Assembly: GCA_041874725.1 (NCBI GenBank) | Contig: CP097466.1 | Location: 1,550,001 to 1,614,000 of the forward strand | Source of the DNA: Duganella sp. BuS-21 | GTDB lineage: Bacteria; Pseudomonadota; Gammaproteobacteria; Burkholderiales; Burkholderiaceae_D | Direction: 5' to 3' | Length of the DNA: 64,000 nucleotides | Part shown: in pieces, positions 52,217 to 62,931 of the stretch | How positions within the stretch are numbered: position 1 is the first letter of the stretch | How the letters are laid out: the number at the start of each line of letters is the position of its first letter | Program-made: the position numbers and the translations under genes | The notes under the pieces: model-generated | The model's input: the letters and a program-made list of their open reading frames with translations, nothing else | Told to the model about the DNA's origin: nothing | Databases searched by the model: none

Positions 52217-53440
52217 ATGCGTCGCATACTACTTTCCGTGCTGGTGTCGGCTGCCGTTCTGGCGGCGCCGGCGCGGGCTGAATTTTCCATTCCCGGCTAT
52301 GAGCTGGTGCAGACCGCACCGGTGGAAACCTCGCTGCACAGCGACGACCTGCGCAGCGCCGTGCAGGTGTGGAGCGAATTGTTCGACAACGCCAAAAGCG
52401 AAATCGTCATCGGCCAGTTCTACGCGGTGGTCAAGCCGGGCAGCGCGTTTGAAAAAGTGGTGGAGCGGCTGGAGGCCGCCGGCAAGCGCGGCGTGAAGAT
52501 CCGTTTCTTGCTCGACCAGAAAGGCGTCGGCCTGTCCGAGCAGCCGACCATCGAGCGCCTGAAGGCGATTCCGAACCTGGACTTCCGCGTCCTGGATTTC
52601 AACAAGTTGACCGGCAACGGCATCATCCACGCCAAGTACCTGGTGGTGGACGGCGCGACCGCCTTCATCGGCAGCCAGAATTTCGACTGGCGCTCGTTTG
52701 AGCACATCCACGAAACCGGCTTGCGCATCACCGATCCGAAAGTGGTGGCGCAGGTGCTGGCCATCTTCAACCAGGATTGGCGCGCGCAGGCGCTGACCTC
52801 GGCCGGCCAGATCGCGCCGGTGCTGAACGTGCGCACGGCGATGGCCGACAGCCACCAGGGTGCATTCCTGTTGGCTAGTCCCAACCAGTACAACCCGGCG
52901 GGCGTGGGCGATTCCGAGACCGGCCTGCCGGCGCTGCTGGCGGAAGCGAAGAACGAAGTGCGCGTTCAACTGCTGGACTACGCGCCGCTGAGCTACGGCC
53001 CGAAAGGCACGCGCCCTTATTACGCGGTGGTCGACAACGCGGTGCGCGCGGCCGCCACGCGCGGCGTCAAGATCAAGCTGATGGTCTCCAACTGGAACCT
53101 GGAACAGCCGGCGCAGGCGTACCTGAAAAGCCTGGCCATGCTGCCCAATGTGGAGATCCGCGTGGTGACGCTGCCGGCGGCGTCGATGGGCTTCATTCCG
53201 TTCGCGCGCGTCATCCACAGCAAGACCATGGTGATCGACGGCCAGGTGGCGTGGGTAGGCACCAGCAACTGGGCCGGCGGCTACTTCGACCTGTCGCGCA
53301 ATCTGGAAGTGGTGATGCGCAACGAGAAAATGGCGCAGCGCCTGACGGCCATGCAGGAACAGATCTGGAACTCGTCCTACGCACAAGCGCTGGACATCAA
53401 CAAACAATATCCCAAGCCATCGAAAGGCAGCCCTGAATGA
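52217..53440 (+). CDS. Secreted phospholipase-D-like (double HKD) protein
   Basis: 407 residues with a signal peptide (cleavage near ARA/EFS). Two HxK(x)4D motifs: HAKYLVVDGATAFIGSQN (about 138-155) and HSKTMVIDGQVAWVGTSN (about 334-351). The superfamily includes phospholipases, nucleases and cardiolipin synthases. Being secreted and placed between a 5'-nucleotidase and a nuclease, a phosphodiesterase acting on nucleic acid or lipid is plausible; the substrate is not settled. It overlaps the next gene by four bases (ATGA). Confidence 0.9.
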   Translation: MRRILLSVLVSAAVLAAPARAEFSIPGYELVQTAPVETSLHSDDLRSAVQVWSELFDNAKSEIVIGQFYAVVKPGSAFEKVVERLEAAGKRGVKIRFLLDQKGVGLSEQPTIERLKAIPNLDFRVLDFNKLTGNGIIHAKYLVVDGATAFIGSQNFDWRSFEHIHETGLRITDPKVVAQVLAIFNQDWRAQALTSAGQIAPVLNVRTAMADSHQGAFLLASPNQYNPAGVGDSETGLPALLAEAKNEVRVQLLDYAPLSYGPKGTRPYYAVVDNAVRAAATRGVKIKLMVSNWNLEQPAQAYLKSLAMLPNVEIRVVTLPAASMGFIPFARVIHSKTMVIDGQVAWVGTSNWAGGYFDLSRNLEVVMRNEKMAQRLTAMQEQIWNSSYAQALDINKQYPKPSKGSPE

Positions 53441-54501
53441 AAAAGCTTGCATGCATCCTCGCGCTGAGCAGCGCGTTTGTCTCCTTGAACGCCCATGCAT
53501 GGGGCAACGATGGCCACCGCGCGGTCGGTGCGATCGCCGATCAGCTGATCAAGGGCAGCAACGCCGAGAAGCAGGTGCAGGCCTTGCTGCTGCCGGGCGA
53601 GAGTTTGGCGAAAGTCGCCTCCTGGGCGGACTGCGTGAAGGGCACTTACTGCGGCCCGCAAACGGAGGAGATGGTGGCTTACACCACCGCCAATCCGAAG
53701 CATAGCGAGTACCACTACACCGACGTGCCGTTCCAGCTGTCGCGTTATGAAGACAATGGCGTCGGCACGCACGGCCACGACATCGTGCAGACCTTAAAGC
53801 AGTGCATCGCGGTGTTGCAAGGGAAGGGCGACGCCAGCACCAATCCCCACAACTTCACGCCGCGCCAGGCCTTGCTGATGCTGACGCACCTGAGCGGCGA
53901 CATCGCGCAGCCGCTGCATGTGGGCGAAGGCTATGTCGGCAAGAGCGGCGGCTTTGTGCTGCCGACGCAACAGCAGCTGGATGACAAGCAAGCCTTTGCC
54001 ACCCAGGGCGGCAACAATCTGCAGCTGGATGACATCAAGCTGACGGCCACCAGTTCGCAGCTGATTCCTGCCGCGTCGGCGGAAGACAAGCCGGCGGCCG
54101 CCACGCCGCCACGCGCGCCGCAAGCCATCCGCGCTTTCCACTCGTACTGGGATACCACGGTGGTGAACTATGCCTTCCGCCGCATCGGTGCGCGCACGCC
54201 GGAGCAGTTTGCGCAGATGGTGATTGCCGACAGTCCGGTGGTGGCGCCCAGCAGCGGCGATCCCGTAACCTGGCCGTATCAGTGGGCGGATCAGACGCTG
54301 GTGGTGGCCAAGCTGGCCTATGCCGATGTCACGCCCGGCGTGATGGGGCAGCAAACCAGCAAGACCACGGGTGAGGTGTACAACGTCTGGCCGTTGACGG
54401 TGCCGGACAGCTATCCGGTGCCATCGTCGGCTGCCGCCAGGTCGCAGCTGATACAGGGCGGCTATCATCTGGCCGCCGTGTTGAAGGCGATCTGGCCGTG
54501 A
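53437..54501 (+). CDS. Secreted S1/P1-type nuclease
   Basis: 354 residues. The signal peptide is cleaved at HA/WGNDGHR, leaving the N-terminal Trp that binds zinc in this family. Further zinc ligands: WADCVKG, EYHYTDVPF, LLMLTHLSGDIAQPLHVGEGY and RAFHSYWDTTVV. It hydrolyses single-stranded DNA and RNA and can have 3'-nucleotidase activity. The insertion at about 165-225 is longer than in fungal P1. Its products would feed the 5'-nucleotidase encoded in the same operon. Confidence 0.94.
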   Translation: MKKLACILALSSAFVSLNAHAWGNDGHRAVGAIADQLIKGSNAEKQVQALLLPGESLAKVASWADCVKGTYCGPQTEEMVAYTTANPKHSEYHYTDVPFQLSRYEDNGVGTHGHDIVQTLKQCIAVLQGKGDASTNPHNFTPRQALLMLTHLSGDIAQPLHVGEGYVGKSGGFVLPTQQQLDDKQAFATQGGNNLQLDDIKLTATSSQLIPAASAEDKPAAATPPRAPQAIRAFHSYWDTTVVNYAFRRIGARTPEQFAQMVIADSPVVAPSSGDPVTWPYQWADQTLVVAKLAYADVTPGVMGQQTSKTTGEVYNVWPLTVPDSYPVPSSAAARSQLIQGGYHLAAVLKAIWP

Positions 54502-54532
54502 CCGTCGCTTGCGCTTGCGCGGGAATGACGGT
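54501..54532. repeat. Single intergenic repeat unit after the nuclease gene
   Basis: ACCGTC (54501-54506) and GACGGT (54527-54532) enclose GCGC-TT-GCGC and a GCGGGAAT half like that of the repeats at 2326-2387 and 62932-63012. A degenerate copy that begins on the last base of the stop codon and may form the 3' end of the transcript. Confidence 0.55.
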
Positions 54533-54839
54533 TTAGCTTATCTGCCCTTCACCGGATCGAACCGGCGTTCACTGCGCGACAGCGGTGCCTCTGGCGACAG
54601 GTGCGGATTGCGAATGTGCAGTACGCACCGCGCCTGCACAAATCATCCAGCGTACGCACGGCGGCCAGCAGCAGCAGGCGCCATGGCGCGCGCGATTTTG
54701 ATGCATACATGATCGTCATGGCGCTAGTTTGCCACAATCGCGATGCCGGCCCTAGTGATAGCCCAGCGGGTCAAGCGCCACGTTGACCCGGTTTCGCTGC
54801 TGCCAATACAACGGTCGGACGGCGCCAGCGTTTCCTTTG
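54533..54839. other. Intergenic stretch with no recognised gene
   Basis: 307 bases between the nuclease repeat and the TorF promoter. Short open frames exist on both strands (for example a 62-codon one on the minus strand at 54549-54737), but none has a ribosome site, a family motif or a sensible composition. It may be decayed coding sequence; I could not identify a parent gene. Confidence 0.5.
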
Positions 54840-54869
54840 TTGACTTTGCCCTTGCTAGTTGCCTATGCT
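54840..54869 (+). promoter_or_regulatory. Promoter of the TorF-type gene
   Basis: TTGACT (54840-54845), 18 bases, TATGCT (54864-54869). It is followed by AAGGGG at 54890-54895 and the ATG at 54901. One of the better sigma-70 matches in the window. Confidence 0.55.
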
Positions 54870-54900
54870 GGGGCCAGGCTACGCCGAATAAGGGGACATC

Positions 54901-55692
54901 ATGAAGTATGGATTGAATCGCTGCGTGCTGGCGGTTATCACCTGCACCGCTGCTATGTCCGCAATCGCACAGACCATGCCGGCAAGCGAAACCGCGCCGG
55001 CGGCGTCACCGTTCAGCGCCAATGTCACGCTGGCGTCGCAGTATGTGTCGCGCGGCTTCCGGCAAACCTGGGGCAAGCCGGCGCTGCAAGGCGGCTTCGA
55101 TTACGCCGGCGCGAACGGCTTCTCGGCCGGCACCTGGCTGTCCACGGTCAGCAACCGCTTTGTCGAGAACGGCACGCTGGAGTGGGATGTCTACGGCGCC
55201 TATGGCGCCAGCGTCGGCGATCTCGGTTACAGCATCGGCTACTACCAATACCTCTACCCCGGCGCCAGATATCAGGCCACGGACACCACCTACAACTACG
55301 GCGAGTTGGCGCTTGGGCTCAGCTACAAAGTGGTTTATGCCAAGTACTTCTACACCGTGTCGCCGGAATTCTTTGGCATCGAGAATGCGCGTGGCACCGG
55401 TTATCTGGATCTCGGCGCCAACCTCGATCTCGGCCAGGGCTGGACGCTCAATCTACACTTCGGCCATGGCCGCGTCGCCAACAACAGCGTGTGGAACTGG
55501 CGCGACTACAAGGCCGGCGTCAGCAAGGTGCTGGCGCCCGGCTGGACGCTGGCCGCCGCCTACACCAGAGCCCATCCGCGCACCGGCGCCTACGACAATT
55601 ACACGCTCGGCATTCCCAACAGCGCCGGCGTGATCCCGACCTCGAATCCTGCCGATGGCACGCTGGTGCTGTCGCTGAGCCGTTCTTTCTGA
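54901..55692 (+). CDS. TorF-family putative outer-membrane porin
   Basis: 263 residues with a signal peptide cleaved near AIA/QTM. The mature chain starts FSANVTLASQYVSRGFRQT, the hallmark of the TorF/CHP02001 family, with strands alternating aromatic and polar residues and a C-terminal Phe (LVLSLSRSF). The family is found near nutrient-uptake and toluene/nitrogen-response genes; its solute here is unknown. It precedes a chemoreceptor gene by 19 bases, so they may be co-transcribed. Confidence 0.85.
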   Translation: MKYGLNRCVLAVITCTAAMSAIAQTMPASETAPAASPFSANVTLASQYVSRGFRQTWGKPALQGGFDYAGANGFSAGTWLSTVSNRFVENGTLEWDVYGAYGASVGDLGYSIGYYQYLYPGARYQATDTTYNYGELALGLSYKVVYAKYFYTVSPEFFGIENARGTGYLDLGANLDLGQGWTLNLHFGHGRVANNSVWNWRDYKAGVSKVLAPGWTLAAAYTRAHPRTGAYDNYTLGIPNSAGVIPTSNPADGTLVLSLSRSF

Positions 55693-55711
55693 TTTTTTCT
55701 GCGGGCGTCCT

Positions 55712-57805
55712 ATGTCGATATCGTTATCGTTGAATGGCAAGATCTGCGCTGCAGCCACCGCGCTGGTGGTCCTGAGCCTGGCGCTCACCGCAGCGGTGAC
55801 GGGGTTCCGCAGCAGCGCCAGCGCCGAGGCGGCGGCCATGCAGCTGGCGCGCACTTCGGCGCGCGAGGTATCGGGCGCGCTGCAGGCGCGCATCGTCACC
55901 AATCTGTCCGCGGTGATCAATCTGTCGGCCGCCATGCGCAGCACTCGCGCCGCTGACCAGGCGCTGTCGCGTGATCAGATCAATGAAATGGTCAAGGCGA
56001 CGCTGGCCGGATCGGAAGACCTGATCGGCGCCGCCGTGACCTGGGAGGCGAATGCGCTGGACGGCAAGGACGCCGAGTTTGCCGGCAAACTGCCCCTGTA
56101 TGACGCCAGCGGACGCTTCATGCCGTACTGGACCCGCGCCGCCAACGGCACCCACGTCGAGCCTATCGTATTCGATCCTGCGCCCGGCGCCAACGACTGG
56201 TACGACATCCCCAAGCGCTCCGGCAAGGTGTTTTTCACCGAGCCGTATAACTATCCGGTGGATGGCAAGCCGACGCTGATGGCGTCGCTGGTGGCGCCGA
56301 TCATGATCGGCGGCCAGTTCAAGGGCGTGGCCAGCGCCGACTTCATGCTGACCCGCCTGAGCAAGATCCTGGCCGAGCTGAAAGTGATCGACGGCGGCAA
56401 ACTCAGTCTGATTTCCAACGGCGGCCTGTATGCCAGCAATCCGGCGCTGGATAAGCTGGGCAAGAAGGCCGAGGAATTGCCGGCGGCGGCGCTGGAGCAT
56501 GTGCGTCGTGGACAGGCTTACGAGTACGAGGACGGGCAGGGCCTGGTGCACCTGCTGCAACCGGTGTTCATCCACGCCGAAACGGCGCCCTGGTCGGTGC
56601 AGCTGACTTTCCCGCGCAGCGTGGCGACGGCGCCGGCGCGCGAACTGCTGATGTACACACTGATTGTATCGCTGGTGTGCGCGGTGGCGACGGCCTTTAT
56701 CCTGATCACCGTGGTGTTCCGCCTGACCGGGCCGCTGCGTACGCTGGGGGTCCGCATGACCGCCTTGTCCAGCGGCGACGCCGATTTGAGCGTCAAGCTG
56801 GAGGTCAGCGGCAAGGATGAACTGGCGGTGATCGGCAACGGTTTCAATCAGTTCGTCGGCAATATCCACGAGGTGCTGCTGCAGGTCAGCACCAGCGCCG
56901 AGAACGTGGCGCGCGGCAGTTCGGAAATCTCGCACGGTAACAGCGATCTGTCGGCGCGTACCGAGCAGCAGGCCAGCGCGCTGGAGGAAACGGCGGCCTC
57001 GATCGAGGAACTGACCAGCACCGTCAAGGAAAATGCGGAGAATGCGCGCCAAGCCAATCAGATGGCGGTGTCGGCGTCCGACGTGGCGCAGCGCAGCGGC
57101 AAGGTGGTGGCCCAGGTGGTGGAGACTATGGCCTCGATTAATGCGTCGTCCAAGAAGATCGTCGACATCATCAGCGTGATCGACAGCATTGCGTTCCAGA
57201 CCAATATCCTGGCGCTGAATGCGGCGGTGGAGGCGGCGCGCGCCGGCGAGCAGGGACGCGGATTTGCGGTGGTGGCTTCGGAGGTGCGCAGCCTGGCGCA
57301 CCGCAGTGCGGCGGCGGCCAAGGAGATCAAGCAGCTGATCGATGATTCGGTCAGCAAGGTGGCCGACGGCACCCGGCTGGTGGATGAAGCCGGCAGCACG
57401 ATGGACGAAGTGGTGACCAGCGTGCGCCGCGTGACCGAGATCGTCGGCGAGATCAGCGTGGCGACGGCCGAGCAGAGCGAGGGCATTGCGCAGGTTAATC
57501 AAGCCATCGTGCAGATGGATGGCGTAACGCAGCAGAACGCGGCGCTGGTGGAGCAGGCGGCGGCAGCGGCGGAGAGCTTGCAGGAGCAGGCGTCACATCT
57601 GGCGCAGGCGGTCAGCGTGTTCAAGCTGGATCGCGGCGCGGGCAGCGCGTCGGGCATGGCGAATGCGCCGGCGCCCAGGCGCGCACCATCGACACCATCG
57701 ACACCATCAGCACCATCAGCACCATCAGCACCATCGACCAGGCGTGCGGTGGCGGTGACCAGCCCGGCGCCGGCCAAGCCGGTCACGGATTGGGAAGAGT
57801 TCTGA
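55712..57805 (+). CDS. Methyl-accepting chemotaxis protein with C-terminal adaptor pentapeptide
   Basis: 697 residues. First membrane segment about 10-31; periplasmic Cache-type sensor (about 35-310, with DGKPTLMASLVAPIMIGGQFKGVASADF); second membrane segment about 313-334; HAMP about 335-390; signalling domain with hairpin tip AGEQGRGFAVVASEVRSLA (about 510). The C-terminus DWEEF is the pentapeptide that binds CheR/CheB. A 9-bp tandem repeat encodes the flexible Ala/Pro/Ser/Thr linker before it. The ligand is unknown; context suggests a purine- or nucleotide-related attractant. No clear ribosome site precedes the ATG. Confidence 0.94.
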   Translation: MSISLSLNGKICAAATALVVLSLALTAAVTGFRSSASAEAAAMQLARTSAREVSGALQARIVTNLSAVINLSAAMRSTRAADQALSRDQINEMVKATLAGSEDLIGAAVTWEANALDGKDAEFAGKLPLYDASGRFMPYWTRAANGTHVEPIVFDPAPGANDWYDIPKRSGKVFFTEPYNYPVDGKPTLMASLVAPIMIGGQFKGVASADFMLTRLSKILAELKVIDGGKLSLISNGGLYASNPALDKLGKKAEELPAAALEHVRRGQAYEYEDGQGLVHLLQPVFIHAETAPWSVQLTFPRSVATAPARELLMYTLIVSLVCAVATAFILITVVFRLTGPLRTLGVRMTALSSGDADLSVKLEVSGKDELAVIGNGFNQFVGNIHEVLLQVSTSAENVARGSSEISHGNSDLSARTEQQASALEETAASIEELTSTVKENAENARQANQMAVSASDVAQRSGKVVAQVVETMASINASSKKIVDIISVIDSIAFQTNILALNAAVEAARAGEQGRGFAVVASEVRSLAHRSAAAAKEIKQLIDDSVSKVADGTRLVDEAGSTMDEVVTSVRRVTEIVGEISVATAEQSEGIAQVNQAIVQMDGVTQQNAALVEQAAAAAESLQEQASHLAQAVSVFKLDRGAGSASGMANAPAPRRAPSTPSTPSAPSAPSAPSTRRAVAVTSPAPAKPVTDWEEF
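57684..57737 (+). repeat. Six-copy 9-bp tandem repeat in the chemoreceptor linker
   Basis: Six units of CACCATCRR (CACCATCGA or CACCATCAG) in frame, coding repeats of Pro-Ser-Thr / Pro-Ser-Ala. Units are whole codons, so copy-number change would lengthen or shorten the tether without a frameshift. Confidence 0.9.
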
Positions 57806-57825
57806 TGCGGTGCTGACATGACGCC

Positions 57826-58194
57826 ATGCGTGTAACTATTTTTTTGATCCTGCTGGCCGCGAGCCAGGCCGCAAGCGCGGCGAAGTTGGTGGGCGACGTC
57901 AAGTCGGGCCAGGCCCTGTTCCGCCGTTGCGCCTCGTGCCATGCGGTGGGGCCGTATGCGAGCGCCGGCTACGGGCCGCAGCTGACGGGAATTGTCGGAC
58001 GGCGCGCGGCGTCGACCAAGGACTACAAGTATTCCGAGGCGATGAAGAAGTCGGGGCTGACGTGGGATGAGAAGACGCTGGCCGCTTACCTGCGTGCACC
58101 GCACGATGTGGTGCCGGGGACCAGCATGCGTTTCTGGGGAATTCAGGATGAACAGCAGGTCGCCGACCTGCTGTCCTATTTGAAGACTTTTTAA
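57826..58194 (+). CDS. Small class I cytochrome c
   Basis: 122 residues with a signal peptide (cleavage near SAA/KLV). Haem motif CASCH at about 36-40; GPQLTGIVGRRAAS and the axial Met in PGTSMRFWGI are as in soluble cytochromes c2/c550. A periplasmic electron carrier. It lies 20 bases after the chemoreceptor stop, and its own stop overlaps the convergent permease stop by four bases (TTAA). The redox partner is unknown. Confidence 0.93.
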   Translation: MRVTIFLILLAASQAASAAKLVGDVKSGQALFRRCASCHAVGPYASAGYGPQLTGIVGRRAASTKDYKYSEAMKKSGLTWDEKTLAAYLRAPHDVVPGTSMRFWGIQDEQQVADLLSYLKTF

Positions 58195-59162
58195 CGGGAC
58201 TTCACGAACGGCGTGCCGAGTGCTTTCGGCGCCACCGACTTGGCCATCAGGCCGGCCAGCACGATCACGGTCAGCACGTAGGGCACCATCTGGATCAGCG
58301 AACCTGGCAGGCGGCCGACCACCGGCAGCTCCACGCCTTCAATCTGGATCTGCACCGCCGCGAAGAAGCCGAACATCAGGCAGCCGAGGAAGGTGTGCAG
58401 TGGACGCCAGTTACCGAACACCATGGCCGTCAGCGCCAGGTAGCCGGCGCCGGCCGACATGTCGCGCAGGAAGAAGCCGCTCTGCACAATCGCCAGGTAG
58501 GCGCCCGAGAACGAGCACAGTACGCCGGCGATCAGCATCGCCATGTAGCGCTGGCGCTCGACGCTGATACCGGCCGCATCGGCCGCGTGCGGATTCTCGC
58601 CGCAGGCGCGCAGGCGCAGGCCGAAGCGGCTGTGGTAGACCACCCAGTGCACCAGCGGCACCAGCGCGAACGCCAGGTACACCAGCACCGAATGGCCGCC
58701 GATCAGGTGCGCATACACCCAGCCGATGAAGGGGATGCCCTCCAGCGCGGCGGAGCCGGGCAGCACCACGTCGAACAGGCGCGCCGCGCCCAGGTCCGGC
58801 GTGCGGCCGCCTTGCTGGAAGATGTACTGCGCCACCACGAAGGTCAGGCCGCTCATGGCGATGTTGATGGCGATGCCGGCCACCAGCTGGTTGCCCTTCT
58901 GGGTGATCGCCACGTAGGCTTGCAGGGTCGCCAGCAGCACCGACACCAGGATGCCGGCCATCACGCCGTACCACGGGTTCTGCGTGGTGAAGGCCACCGC
59001 CGCCGAGACGAACGCCGAGGCCAGGATCTTGCCTTCCAGGCCGATGTCGATCACGCCCGAGCGCTCGGCGAACAGGCCGGCCATGCCGGCGAAAATCAGC
59101 ACCGGCGCGTTGCGCACGGTGGATACCAGGATGCTGCCGATATGCAGGTCGTCAAAAGTCAT
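58191..59162 (-). CDS. Nucleoside-type ABC importer, permease 2
   Basis: 323 residues with about nine membrane segments. VIDIGLEGKILASAF and FGLRLRACGENPHAADAAGI are conserved in the BPD_transp_2 permeases paired with BMP-type binding proteins (NupQ/YufQ/BmpD class, nucleoside import). Last gene of the four-gene operon bmp-ATPase-permease-permease, 7 bases after permease 1. Confidence 0.92.
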   Translation of the reverse strand: MTFDDLHIGSILVSTVRNAPVLIFAGMAGLFAERSGVIDIGLEGKILASAFVSAAVAFTTQNPWYGVMAGILVSVLLATLQAYVAITQKGNQLVAGIAINIAMSGLTFVVAQYIFQQGGRTPDLGAARLFDVVLPGSAALEGIPFIGWVYAHLIGGHSVLVYLAFALVPLVHWVVYHSRFGLRLRACGENPHAADAAGISVERQRYMAMLIAGVLCSFSGAYLAIVQSGFFLRDMSAGAGYLALTAMVFGNWRPLHTFLGCLMFGFFAAVQIQIEGVELPVVGRLPGSLIQMVPYVLTVIVLAGLMAKSVAPKALGTPFVKSR

Positions 59163-59169
59163 ATCGTCC

Positions 59170-60245
59170 TCACTTCTTCAATTTGAGCAGCTTGGCGATC
59201 GCCGGGCCGTACAGGTTTTCCATCGCGCCGCAGAACAGGATGATCACACCCTGCACCAGCACCACCATCTCTGGCGGGATGTTCTGCTTTTCCAGCGACA
59301 GGTCGAAGCCACCTTGCGTCAGCGCGCCGAACAGCACCGCCGACAGGAAGATGCCGACCGGATGCTGGCGGCCCATCAGCGCAATCGCGATGCCGATGAA
59401 GCCCGCGCCGCCGACGAAGTTCAGCGACAGGTAGTGGGTCGAACCCATGATCGAATTGACCGAACCCAGGCCGGCCAGCGCGCCCGAGATCAGCATCACG
59501 GTGATGATCATCTTGCTGATGCGGATGCCGGCGTAATGCGCGGCATGCTTGTTCAGGCCCGTGGCGCGCAGCTTGAAGCCCCACGAGGAACGCGCCACCA
59601 CCACGCCGTAGACTGCCAGCGCGATAATCGCCAGGAAGAAGCTGATGTTGAGCGGCGTCTCGCCCAGTATCGGGAACCACTGGTTCAGGCGCGGCATTTC
59701 AGCGGCGGCCGAGAACACGCGGCTGGCCGGATTCTGTTCGCCCGGCGGCACCAGGTATTTTACGATCACGGTGTTCATCAGCGAACCGGCGATGTAGTTG
59801 AACATGATGGTGGTGACCACCACGTGGCTGCCGCGTTTCGCTTGCAGGTAGCCGGGCAGGAAGGCCCACAGCGCGCCGAACAGGGCCGCGCCCAGCATGG
59901 CGAGCGGGATCAAAAGCCAGAACGGCAGCGTGCTGTCGAAGGTCAGCATGGCCAGGGTCAGGCCCAGGCCGGCGAAGTACATCTGGCCTTCGGCGCCGAT
60001 GTTGAACAGGCCCGCCTGCATGGCGATCGATACCGCCAGGCCGGTGAAGATGAAGGTCGAGGCGTAGAACAGCGTGTAGCTCAGGCCTTCCGGATTGATC
60101 ACGGCGCTGTTGACCAGGATCTGCAGCGATTCGATCGGGCTCTCGCCCAGCAGGTGGATCACCAGCGCGGTCACCAGCAGTGCCGACAGCAGGTTCAGGA
60201 TGGGCATTACAAACGCTGTAGCCCAGCGTGGCAGGTCTTGGTTGT

Positions 60246-60249
<4 letters not shown>
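59170..60249 (-). CDS. Nucleoside-type ABC importer, permease 1
   Basis: 359 residues with ten or so membrane segments. FTGLAVSIAMQAGLFNIGAEGQMYFAGL and GFKLRATGLNKHAAHYAGI are the signatures of the NupP/YufP/BmpC permeases. It forms the heterodimeric channel with permease 2. It overlaps the ATPase gene by four bases (ATGA). Confidence 0.93.
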
Positions 60250-61784
<1,535 letters not shown>

Positions 61785-61810
61785 AGGATCGTTTTTTAAT
61801 TAAGTAAAAC

Positions 61811-61841
61811 GCGCCGCGCGGGGCTATCCCCGGCGGCGCGC
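61811..61841 (-). terminator. Partial terminator/attenuator between binding protein and ATPase genes
   Basis: On the minus strand GCGCGCCGCCGGGG, loop ATAG, CCCCGCGCGGCGCG (one small mismatch/bulge), then TTTTACTT. It lies between the BMP gene stop (61860) and the ATPase start (61784). It should trim most transcripts, giving an excess of binding protein over ATPase, as is common for ABC importers. Confidence 0.65.
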
Positions 61842-61859
61842 TTCATGTTCAAACAGGTT

Positions 61860-62855
61860 TTAGACCGGGCAGGCGGCGCCCGAACGAATATCGATGACCT
61901 TGACCTTGCCGTCGATAATGTCTTTGCGTGCGCCCAGCACGCGCTTCTCGATGTCAGGCGTGATCAGCTTGCGGTTGTGCTCGTCCAGCACCCAGTCCAC
62001 GCCGCCTTCCTTCAAGCCCTTGGCGGTGACGCCGGCCTTCCAGGTGCCGTTCTTCATTTGCATGAAGGAATCGTAGACGGCGTTGTCGACGCGCTTGACC
62101 ATCGAGGTCAGGATGCTGCCTGGGTACAGGTGGTTCTGGTTGGAGTCCACGCCGATGGCCAGCTTGCCTTTTTCCTTGGCGGTCTGCAGCGTGCCCAGGC
62201 CCGAACCGCCGGCCACGGCAAACACCACGTCGACGCCGCGATCGAACTGCGAGCGCGCCAGTTCACCGCCCTTGGCCGGGTTGTTCCACGAATCCGAGGA
62301 GGTGCCGACCATGTTCGAGGTCACTTCCACCTTCGGGTTGACGGCCTTGGCGCCCTGGGTGTAACCGCAGGCGAAGGTGCGGATCAGCGGGATGTCGACA
62401 CCGCCGATGAAGCCCAGCTTCTTGGACTTGGAGGCCATGGCCGCAGCCACGCCGGCCAGGTAGGAGCCTTCTTCTTCCTTGAAGGTGATGGAGTTGACGT
62501 TGGCGCCTTGCGCCACGCCGTCGATCAGCACGAAATGAACTTTCGGGAATTCCTTGGCGACCTTTTGCACGGCGGCCTGCTGGGCAAAGCCGATGGCGGC
62601 GATCAGGTCGAGGTTCTTGCGGGCGAGGCCGCGCATCACCTGTTCAGCCTGGGTGTCGCTGGAGGCTTGCACCTCGATGAAATTGATATTCGTTTCCTTC
62701 TTGAAGCGCGTGGCGCCTTCAAAAGCGGACTGGTTGAACGACTTGTCGAACTTGCCGCCTGCGTCATACACGATGCCCAGCTTTGGGTCAGCCGCGGACG
62801 CGCTGGCAGCGATAAACAGTGCTGCAACCGTCAAACTAAGTTGTGAAAGTTTCAT
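61860..62855 (-). CDS. BMP-family nucleoside-binding protein of the ABC importer
   Basis: 331 residues from MKLSQLSLTVAALF (AGGAG upstream); the frame to 62960 is spurious. The signal peptide ends ASA/ADP. The mature protein LGIVYDAGGKFDKSFNQSAFEGA and SYLAGVAAAMASKSKKLGFIGGVDIPL are the Bmp/PnrA signatures; PnrA binds purine nucleosides, and NupN in lactococci binds nucleosides. First gene of the operon. An AT-rich promoter region with a minus-strand TACAAT-like box lies upstream at about 62880-62890. Confidence 0.93.
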   Translation of the reverse strand: MKLSQLSLTVAALFIAASASAADPKLGIVYDAGGKFDKSFNQSAFEGATRFKKETNINFIEVQASSDTQAEQVMRGLARKNLDLIAAIGFAQQAAVQKVAKEFPKVHFVLIDGVAQGANVNSITFKEEEGSYLAGVAAAMASKSKKLGFIGGVDIPLIRTFACGYTQGAKAVNPKVEVTSNMVGTSSDSWNNPAKGGELARSQFDRGVDVVFAVAGGSGLGTLQTAKEKGKLAIGVDSNQNHLYPGSILTSMVKRVDNAVYDSFMQMKNGTWKAGVTAKGLKEGGVDWVLDEHNRKLITPDIEKRVLGARKDIIDGKVKVIDIRSGAACPV

Positions 62856-62931
62856 GAATAGGCTCCTGGAAGATCGATATTGTATATTTTTATTGGCCGA
62901 AACATATAATTCCGCCTCGTTTACTCGTATT

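Noticed and set aside
54549..54737. A 62-codon minus-strand open frame, considered as a gene remnant (for example a priA end)
   Set aside because: No family motif, ribosome site or matching neighbouring frame could be found; it is kept only as an unassigned gap.
57684..57737. Possible CRISPR-like repeat
   Set aside because: The units are 9 bp, contiguous, in frame and inside a chemoreceptor gene; there are no spacers and no cas genes.
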